Part shown: piece after piece, positions 1 through 4,737 of the stretch
Position numbering within the stretch: position 1 is the stretch's first letter
How the letters are laid out: the number at the start of each line of letters is the position of its first letter
Assembly (NCBI GenBank): GCA_964622035.1
Contig: CAZUPF010000034.1
Coordinates: 1 to 6,511 of the forward strand
Direction: 5' to 3'
Length of the DNA stretch: 6,511 nt
Source of the DNA: CAZUPF01 sp964622035
GTDB lineage: Bacteria > Patescibacteriota > WWE3 > JAUXAW01 > JAYEID01
Program-made: the position numbers and the translations under genes
Notes under the pieces: generated by a model
The model's database searches: none
Told to the model about the DNA's origin: nothing
What the model saw: only the letters and a program-made list of their open reading frames with translations

Positions 1-2040
1 CTCTGCGCCTTCTCGGTCGAGAAAATAACCAAAACTACGGATGGCGACACTGTTTTTGAGATTGAAGTCACCCCCAACCGCCCCGACGCTCTCTCCGTCC
101 TGGGAATCGCTCGGGAGCTGGGCGCCACCCTGCCACAGTTCGGGATAGGGGCTGATTTTTCTGACAACGCCCAAGATTTTAAAATTACCCCACCGGCCCG
201 CCCCTTGAAACTTGAGGTCCAGATTGAGAAACCCGAGCTCTGTCCACGATTTGCCGCCGTAATCCTCAAAAATATCAGGGTGGGGGAGTCCCCCGCAAAA
301 ATTAAGGAGCGCCTCGAAAAAGTTGGGCTACGGCCGCTCAACAATGTCATTGATATCACCAATTACCTAATGATTGAGCGCGGCCAGCCGATGCATGTTT
401 TCGACTACGACAAAATTTCGGGAGCCCAGATGACCCTCCGTGAGAGCCAAAAGGGGGAGAGGATTAGTACCCTCGATGGTAAGGAACGACAGCTTCCCGA
501 AGGAGCCATTATCATCGAAGACGAGCAAAAAATTATCGATCTCTGCGGCATCATGGGCGGAGCCAACTCCTGTGTAGATGAAAACACAAAGCAGGTAGTT
601 CTCTTTGTTCAAAGTTACAATCCCGCGCGCATTCGCCGTACAACTCAAGAGATGGCCTTCCGCACCGACGCATCCAGCCGCTTCGAAAAAGGGATGGATC
701 CCGAGGGGGTTATTCCCGCCCTCAAACAGGCGGTGAGATTCCTAAAAGAGGAAGCGGAAGGAAAAATCGCCGGTCCCATTATTGATATTAAAAACCAAAA
801 ATACGAACCTCACAACATTACGCTCACTTTAAAACAAGTCGCGCAAGTCCTCGGAGTTAATCTGGCCCCCGAACAGATCACCCAAACCCTCAAAGCTCTA
901 GGCTTTGAAATCCGCTGGACGACCGAGGCCGACGAAATCACTACCGTCCCGGAACTCCGGGCCACACCCCCCTCTTGGCGCGCTGAGGACATCAAGATTA
1001 GCGAAGATTTAATCGAAGAAGTAGCCAGAATTTATGGCTACCACAACCTGCCTACCAACCTCCCACCGCTACCGGAGAAACTAGGAACCGAAGAGAAAGT
1101 CTTCTACTGGGAAAGAAGGGTCCGGGGGGCTCTAAAGGGCATCGGATTCAGCGAAACCTGCACATCCTCCTTCACCAGCGAAGAGATACTCGAGCAAGCT
1201 GGGGTCAATCCAGAAAATACCCTAAAACTCAAAAACCCCTTAACCACGGAGCTAACCAACCTACGAACCAGCCTCCTCCCCCAAATGCTGGAGATCGTCT
1301 CCCAAAATCAAGCTCACCGCAGGGAACAGAGGCTCTTCCAGCTCAGTCGCGTATTCCTATCCCAAAAAGGAGGCGAGCTTCCCCAGGAACCACAGCGCCT
1401 GGTCGGTATGGTTTTTGGCACCGATATTACCCCATTTTACCAAGCAAAAAGTGCTGTCGAGACGGCACTTACCGAACTGGGAGTAAAAGATATCTCCTTT
1501 TCCCCACTGACCGGAACCTTCGGGGAGGGGATCGCGGAGTGTTGGCAGCCCGGCTGCGCGGCAAAAATCTGCGCCGGTGCGGAAGAGCTGGGAGTGGTGG
1601 GAGAAATCCGCCCGGACACCCTCGCTAACTTTAGTATTACTAAACCAGTAGCCGCCTTCAGCCTTTGCCTTGACACCGCCACCAGGCTGGCGACCACCGC
1701 CAGAACATACCAGCCAATTCCTAAGCACCCTGCCATAGTGGAGGACCTGACCTTCGAAGTAGGGGAGCAGACCCTAGCTGGGGAAATGGTCAAAAATATC
1801 GCGGGTCAGGGAACAAAAAGCGAGACTATCAAGATCTACGCAGAAATTAGCGGTATCTACCAAGATCCCAACCTGGAAAAGCAAAAGAAGAAGACGGTAA
1901 CGTTCCGTGTCACCTACCAACCAGTAAAAGGGGGACTCTCAGACAAAGAAGTGGCCCCACTACGCGAACAAATCATTGGGAAAATAGAGAGGTCGTTTGG
2001 AGCCCGCCTTCGCGGAAGAGAGTTATCCGCTAACGAGTAA
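1..2040 (+). CDS. pheT: Phenylalanine--tRNA ligase beta subunit, 5' end outside the window
   Basis: This is the beta chain of the alpha2-beta2 phenylalanyl-tRNA synthetase, a cytoplasmic enzyme that charges tRNA-Phe; family knowledge places editing in the B3/B4 domain. The frame is open from base 1, so the TTG at 205 is internal and the true start lies upstream. The 679 visible residues begin just before the family motif VTPNRPDALSVLGIAREL. Domains in order, counted from base 1: B3/B4 at about 80-235 (GQPMHVFDYDKI, GIMGG, TDASSRFEKGMDP), B5 at about 272-345 (PPSWRAEDIKISEDLIEEV, ARIYGYHNLP), the catalytic-like core at about 365-565 (NPLTTELTNLRTSLLPQ), and the C-terminal ferredoxin-like anticodon-binding domain at about 570-679 (IPKHPAIVEDLTF). 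Roughly the first 100-150 residues of a standard beta chain are missing, so I cannot tell whether an N-terminal tRNA-binding OB domain is present. The gene ends with three stops in a row, TAA TAG TAA (2038-2046), and overlaps the convergent minus-strand gene by 11 bp. pheS would be expected upstream. Confidence 0.97.
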   Translation, partial: LCAFSVEKITKTTDGDTVFEIEVTPNRPDALSVLGIARELGATLPQFGIGADFSDNAQDFKITPPARPLKLEVQIEKPELCPRFAAVILKNIRVGESPAKIKERLEKVGLRPLNNVIDITNYLMIERGQPMHVFDYDKISGAQMTLRESQKGERISTLDGKERQLPEGAIIIEDEQKIIDLCGIMGGANSCVDENTKQVVLFVQSYNPARIRRTTQEMAFRTDASSRFEKGMDPEGVIPALKQAVRFLKEEAEGKIAGPIIDIKNQKYEPHNITLTLKQVAQVLGVNLAPEQITQTLKALGFEIRWTTEADEITTVPELRATPPSWRAEDIKISEDLIEEVARIYGYHNLPTNLPPLPEKLGTEEKVFYWERRVRGALKGIGFSETCTSSFTSEEILEQAGVNPENTLKLKNPLTTELTNLRTSLLPQMLEIVSQNQAHRREQRLFQLSRVFLSQKGGELPQEPQRLVGMVFGTDITPFYQAKSAVETALTELGVKDISFSPLTGTFGEGIAECWQPGCAAKICAGAEELGVVGEIRPDTLANFSITKPVAAFSLCLDTATRLATTARTYQPIPKHPAIVEDLTFEVGEQTLAGEMVKNIAGQGTKSETIKIYAEISGIYQDPNLEKQKKKTVTFRVTYQPVKGGLSDKEVAPLREQIIGKIERSFGARLRGRELSANE

Positions 2041-2512
2041 TAGTAATACTCCGGCAAGTTAAGCTCCCATCAGCACCCACCTCAAGATAGGCGTGAGCCG
2101 CATCGCCCACCCCAATATCCACTACCCCGATGGCGCTTGGCTGCGGCTCTCCCAACCCCCCAGAGGGGCCTATCGGAAAAAGGGTCAGCCCTGTATCCTC
2201 CGCAATAGTAACCGTAAAGGTGTCCTCACCTTGTTTGATAACCACCTCGTTCCCCCGAACCTCTTCCACCGTCCCCGAAAGAACCACACTAATATTTTGA
2301 ACCACCGCGTTACCAACCAGGCCCACATCCGCTAAATCCAGATTGGCTTGCTCTTTGGCTGCCGTAGCCTCCTTAATATCCTCAGCCTCTGGGGAAGTAC
2401 CCGTTAGAACCGCCACTAAATTCCTCGAGTTTAGATAGTAATACACCCCAAGGGAGGATAAGCCAAAGAGGAGCGAAAGAGCTACAATGTAGATTAGGTT
2501 CTTTTTATTCAT
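2030..2512 (-). CDS. Small membrane-anchored protein with a DUF5666-like beta domain
   Basis: This encodes 160 residues of unknown function. The N-terminus MNKKN is followed by a single hydrophobic helix at about residues 6-26 ending in YYYLNSR, so it reads as a signal anchor with the rest outside the membrane. A polar, probably helical linker (about 40-65) leads to a beta-rich domain at about 73-160. The pattern SGTVEEVRGNEVVIKQGEDT, a following VTI strand, and later VGD...AYLEVGADGSL resembles the DUF5666-type or OB-like small domains common in CPR proteins; this is a likeness by eye, not a search result. I chose the ATG at 2512 because GGAGGT lies 8 nt before it. An in-frame TTG at 2536 would put that ribosome binding site inside the gene. 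The TAG stop at 2030-2032 lies inside the end of pheT. It diverges from the LysM gene across 114 bp. Confidence 0.8.
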   Translation of the reverse strand: MNKKNLIYIVALSLLFGLSSLGVYYYLNSRNLVAVLTGTSPEAEDIKEATAAKEQANLDLADVGLVGNAVVQNISVVLSGTVEEVRGNEVVIKQGEDTFTVTIAEDTGLTLFPIGPSGGLGEPQPSAIGVVDIGVGDAAHAYLEVGADGSLTCRSITITR

Positions 2513-2520
2513 TGGCAGGT

Positions 2521-2526
2521 ACCTCC
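2521..2526 (-). promoter_or_regulatory. Ribosome binding site deciding the start at 2512
   Basis: On the minus strand GGAGGT lies 8 nt before ATG 2512. It is a near-perfect anti-16S match and excludes the longer in-frame TTG start at 2536. Confidence 0.75.
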
Positions 2527-2555
2527 ATATAACCAAACAACTTTCGCGCTGTCAA
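2526..2555 (-). promoter_or_regulatory. Candidate promoter for the membrane-anchored gene
   Basis: The minus strand carries a perfect TTGACA (2550-2555). Either TTATAT (2527-2532, 17-bp spacer) or TATATG (2526-2531, 18-bp spacer) follows as a weak -10 box. Transcription would then begin near 2519, which removes the GGAGGT ribosome binding site at 2521-2526 from the message. Either the transcript is leaderless or the true promoter is elsewhere, so this call is tentative. Confidence 0.35.
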
Positions 2556-2557
2556 TA

Positions 2558-2566
2558 TGGTATAAT
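2558..2566 (+). promoter_or_regulatory. Extended -10 promoter of the LysM gene
   Basis: TGG followed by a perfect TATAAT (2561-2566) forms an extended -10 element. The -35 region about 17 bp upstream (near 2538-2543, CAACTT) is weak, which extended -10 promoters tolerate. The expected start near 2573 gives a 5' leader of roughly 54 nt that contains the ribosome binding site of the LysM gene. Confidence 0.6.
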
Positions 2567-2612
2567 TGCCGCGAACTAGCAGGTAAGATTGTGCTGATCT
2601 TGGGAAGGAGAA

Positions 2613-2619
2613 AAGGAGA
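2613..2619 (+). promoter_or_regulatory. Ribosome binding site deciding the start at 2627
   Basis: AAGGAGA ends 7 nt before ATG 2627. It favours this start over an in-frame GTG at 2591, and the resulting protein begins with a clean signal peptide. Confidence 0.7.
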
Positions 2620-2626
2620 GTTGATC

Positions 2627-2977
2627 ATGCGAAAAGCACTTTCAGCATTGGTTATACTGATTCTTGCCGCAACACTCACTGCAACCCCGGTCCGAGCGGA
2701 GCCGGTCACCGAGCGCCTCCTCGAGGTCCAGTTGGGGGACAACCTCTGGAGAATCGCCGAAACCACCGGAACCGAGGTTGCAGACTGGCTCAAAACCAAC
2801 CCGCACCTTGAAACCAACCCGGGCTACATTCAATGTGGGTGGCAGCTAAACATCCCCCAGGGGGCCAGCTTCAATTACCTTGATTCCGCTGGAACGGCTT
2901 TCCTGCCATGGCGCACCGGGGAGGTGGGCGGGCACTACGGTGTCCTCCAAAGCTTCATCTGGACCACCGACCCGTAG
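2627..2977 (+). CDS. Small secreted LysM-domain protein
   Basis: This encodes 116 residues. MRKALSALVILILAATLTAT is a typical Sec signal peptide, with probable signal peptidase I cleavage after VRA (about residue 24). A single LysM domain covers about 32-77: LEVQLGDNLWRIAETTGTEV, then TNPHLETNP, then GWQLNIPQ. LysM domains bind the N-acetylglucosamine backbone of peptidoglycan and related glycans, so the product probably sits in or on the cell wall. The usual 'nPG' step before the last strand is altered to QCGW and holds the protein's only cysteine. The 38-residue tail is rich in aromatic residues and glycine and matches no domain I know; no catalytic domain is attached. It reads as a wall-binding mini-protein or the remnant of a longer LysM enzyme. 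It is transcribed alone, from the promoter at 2558-2566 to the terminator at 2998-3047. Confidence 0.85.
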   Translation: MRKALSALVILILAATLTATPVRAEPVTERLLEVQLGDNLWRIAETTGTEVADWLKTNPHLETNPGYIQCGWQLNIPQGASFNYLDSAGTAFLPWRTGEVGGHYGVLQSFIWTTDP

Positions 2978-2997
2978 GCATCGGGAGGATACCAAAC

Positions 2998-3047
2998 GAG
3001 CACCTAACCAGGAAGATAAAATCTGGAAAGGTGCTCCTCTTTTTTTT
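2998..3047 (+). terminator. Intrinsic terminator after the LysM gene
   Basis: An 8-bp stem pairs GAGCACCT (2998-3005) with AGGTGCTC (3029-3036). After a symmetric AA/AA internal loop an inner CCAG/CTGG stem (3008-3011 with 3023-3026) closes the loop. CTC and a run of eight T (3040-3047) follow. It starts 20 bp past the LysM stop and isolates that gene from the next promoter. Confidence 0.88.
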
Positions 3048-3078
3048 GAGCTGGGGGGCGTTCCCCCGACGCACTCCC

Positions 3079-3107
3079 TTGACAGAGTAGGGGAGGGGTG
3101 CTAGGTT
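3079..3107 (+). promoter_or_regulatory. Promoter of the cohesin-like gene
   Basis: A perfect TTGACA (3079-3084), a G-rich 17-bp spacer and TAGGTT (3102-3107) make a sigma-70-type promoter. The -10 box matches consensus at three of six bases. The predicted start is only 6-8 nt before the ATG (3122 in this copy, 3277 in the copy after the gap), which fits the absence of a ribosome binding site close to that ATG. The downstream copy lacks the first three bases of the -35 box only because the N run begins there. Confidence 0.5.
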
Positions 3108-3136
3108 GAAAACACTTAGAAATGAAACTTTCTAAT
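3082..3136 (+). repeat. 55-bp sequence, left copy (probable contig-end overlap)
   Basis: This stretch is identical base for base to 3237-3291 and ends exactly at the first N. It holds the end of the -35 box, the -10 box and the first codons of the cohesin-like gene (ATG at 3122). It is most likely the same genomic DNA as the right copy, written twice by the scaffolder. Confidence 0.9.
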
Positions 3137-3236
3137 NNNNNNNNNNNNNNNNNNNNNNNNNNNNNNNNNNNNNNNNNNNNNNNNNNNNNNNNNNNNNNNN
3201 NNNNNNNNNNNNNNNNNNNNNNNNNNNNNNNNNNNN
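3137..3236. other. Assembly gap of exactly 100 N, probably false
   Basis: One hundred N is a placeholder length. Because the same 55 bp touch both edges, the two contigs probably overlap and no sequence is missing. Removing 3082-3236 would restore an intact promoter directly before the cohesin-like gene. Confidence 0.85.
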
Positions 3237-3291
3237 ACAGAGTAGGGGAGGGGTGCTAGGTTGAAAACACTTAGAAATGAAACTTTCTAAT
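3237..3291 (+). repeat. 55-bp sequence, right copy (probable contig-end overlap)
   Basis: It is identical to 3082-3136 and starts exactly at the last N. It contains the real start codon (3277) of the cohesin-like gene. Confidence 0.9.
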
Positions 3292-3795
3292 ATATCGGTC
3301 ATTCTAGGCTTAGGTGTTCTCGCCGTTGCTGTCCCCGTTGCTGTCTACCTATCCACCCAACAAGACTCCCTCACCCTTCGCACCCAGGCTGGAAAGGACA
3401 AAGTTGCCGTTCTTTACCTCTGGCCCGCCGCGGTAGAAACCGCCATTCAAGAAGAGGTTGCAGTAAAGGTTTATCTCACTACAGAAGATAAAGATTCCAA
3501 GGGGGTAACGGCAAAAATAATCTACGACCCCCAAATACTTTCCCTGAAATCCATCGACCGGGGAGTTATTTTTAACAAATACACCGAAAGAACCATCAAC
3601 GAGGCTGGGGGGACTTGCACCATCGTTGCCCAAGGAAACTTCAAGGGCACCGGAACTCTCGCCACCCTAAACTTCCTCGCCAAGGAGGCAGGGGAGAGCA
3701 GCCTAGATGTCATTCTCGAAGATTCGCAAGTTGAAGATTCGGCCGGGGGCGACATCCTCCAAGGGGTAAACGGGGGGCTAGTGATTGTAAACTAA
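3277..3795 (+). CDS. Membrane-anchored cohesin-like domain protein
   Basis: This encodes 172 residues. MKLSNISVILGLGVLAVAVP opens with a hydrophobic segment to about residue 25, best read as a signal anchor. The rest (about 40-172) has the shape of a cohesin or carbohydrate-binding-like beta sandwich: a strand VAVKVYLTT, then KGVTAKIIYDPQILSL, then GVIF, FKGTGTLATLNFLAKEAGES, and a closing ILQGVNGGLVIV. The IIYDP step and the G-T-G-TLATLNF strand are the cohesin-family landmarks. Cohesins bind dockerins in cellulosomes, but single anchored cohesin-like domains without known partners are common in CPR genomes, so the ligand is unknown. No other start works: an upstream in-frame GTG at 3253 meets TGA at 3262. 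There is no ribosome binding site near the ATG; the nearest purine block (3245-3253) is 23 nt away. Its TAA (3793-3795) abuts the stop of the convergent minus-strand gene with no bases between. Confidence 0.82.
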   Translation: MKLSNISVILGLGVLAVAVPVAVYLSTQQDSLTLRTQAGKDKVAVLYLWPAAVETAIQEEVAVKVYLTTEDKDSKGVTAKIIYDPQILSLKSIDRGVIFNKYTERTINEAGGTCTIVAQGNFKGTGTLATLNFLAKEAGESSLDVILEDSQVEDSAGGDILQGVNGGLVIVN

Positions 3796-4737
3796 CTACT
3801 CAACCTCTTTCCACGTGTAACGCGATTCTCCCAAGATTCCTCCAAGTTCCAGAAAGAGCTCCGTATCGTAGGAGAAGTACTCCGCCGGACGGGCGGTTTC
3901 TAATCTCTCCCTCTTTAAGGAGAACGCGGTCGCTTGTGGGTCCCTGGATGTTCCAGGAGCATAGCCAAAACCAATGGCGCTGCCCGAGACCAGCAACCCC
4001 TCACCATCCTGATGCTTAACGGAAACGATGCTTCCGTCAGCTAAAAGAAGGGCCCGAATATTCGCCACGGCACTGGAAATCTCGATCTTCCCCCCTATCC
4101 CCCCACTCAAAAAAGCGTAGGCCCCTGAGGCGGGTGAAAAATCGGCAGTAAAAGTTACATCCCCGTTCACCAAAATAACAGCGCGGTTACCATCAAAGCC
4201 CCCTGCGCTCACCACCGTCAAATCTCCATCAACCATAATCACGGCGGAAGAGTCTACTGAGCAACTTCCCGAACCACCGCTAATCACACCCCCCTCAGCC
4301 ACTGCGCCCGCACTCACCGAGCAGTCGGGCTCAAGGTTGGCCTCAAAATACGAGAAATCATAAAGGTAGCGCCGCGGCCCGCCGGCGTCATAAAAGCCAA
4401 TCTCATAGTCAGCAACCTCCCACATTTTAGCTAGAATACAACTAGCATACCCCTGACCAAAATTGAATCCCGTCGCCCCTCCCAACATTACTCCCGGATC
4501 AGCATTCTCGACGCTGAAGCACGGCTTCGCGAGGAACCGAGCTCCAGCACGAAAAGGCAAGAGCTCCTCCGGAATTATGGAAATGATACTCAGCCCGGGA
4601 GCCGACCGGCGATTACTGGCAAAGACATCCCCCGCCTCCGCCTGAAACCAGTCCAGAGCAGGCGTAACTGAAAAAATATTTTCGCTGTCTGCCCAACAGT
4701 AGCAGTCCGACCCGCGTAATAAGCGGTAAATGTGTAC
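3796..4737 (-). CDS. C-terminal part of the large secreted protein, frameshifted from 4590-5921
   Basis: This is the open frame that continues the large secreted protein after an apparent one-base frameshift. It is open from 4737, and conserved-looking sequence runs from about 4683: ENIFSVTP, then LDWFQAEAGDVFASN (the W-F-Q/G-D-V part spans 4621-4653). There is no ATG or GTG before that motif; the first ATGs come later, so an independent gene is unlikely. A TTG at 4560 could be called as a start but lies after the motif. The rest holds strand-like repeats (AVIMVDGDLTV, AVILVNGDVTF, ALLLADGSIVS, GLLVSGSAIGFG), suggesting a stacked beta or bactofilin-like ladder. It ends PAEYFSY...SRYTWKEVE. 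I recall this W-Q/GDV to PAE-F/W-EV layout from Microgenomates surface proteins of unknown function. Four cysteines (PCFS, SCIL, DCSV, SCSV) fit an extracellular location. The TAG stop at 3796-3798 abuts the convergent cohesin-like gene. Confidence 0.75.
   Translation of the reverse strand, partial: VHIYRLLRGSDCYCWADSENIFSVTPALDWFQAEAGDVFASNRRSAPGLSIISIIPEELLPFRAGARFLAKPCFSVENADPGVMLGGATGFNFGQGYASCILAKMWEVADYEIGFYDAGGPRRYLYDFSYFEANLEPDCSVSAGAVAEGGVISGGSGSCSVDSSAVIMVDGDLTVVSAGGFDGNRAVILVNGDVTFTADFSPASGAYAFLSGGIGGKIEISSAVANIRALLLADGSIVSVKHQDGEGLLVSGSAIGFGYAPGTSRDPQATAFSLKRERLETARPAEYFSYDTELFLELGGILGESRYTWKEVE

Noticed and set aside
367..1793. Several antisense or shifted open frames inside pheT
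   Set aside because: PheT motifs run continuously through the region, and the alternative products look like compositional shadows with no start signals.
2093..2335. Possible plus-strand gene opposite the membrane-anchored gene
   Set aside because: The product is rich in R, P, H and N, has no ribosome binding site or domain, and lies fully antisense to a convincing gene with signal anchor and beta domain.
3054..3067. GGGGG-CGTT-CCCCC hairpin after the LysM terminator
   Set aside because: It is short, has no T tract, and lies just before the -35 box. It may be chance or an operator, but nothing supports either.
3087..3100. Shared 14-mer GTAGGGGAGGGGTG with 5833-5846 as a regulatory element or G-quadruplex
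   Set aside because: The second copy lies in coding sequence on the opposite strand and is low-complexity. Only two G4 tracts are present, too few for a standard quadruplex.
3082..3291. Direct repeat or attachment-site-like duplication with a duplicated gene start
   Set aside because: Both copies end exactly at the N edges, are identical over exactly 55 bases, and the gap is a 100-N placeholder. This is the signature of overlapping contig ends.
4671..4683. Programmed -1 ribosomal frameshift site at the T6 run
   Set aside because: The in-frame codons are ATA TTT TTT CAG, which does not fit the X XXY YYZ slippery pattern, and I saw no convincing stimulatory hairpin or internal Shine-Dalgarno. 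An indel is simpler.
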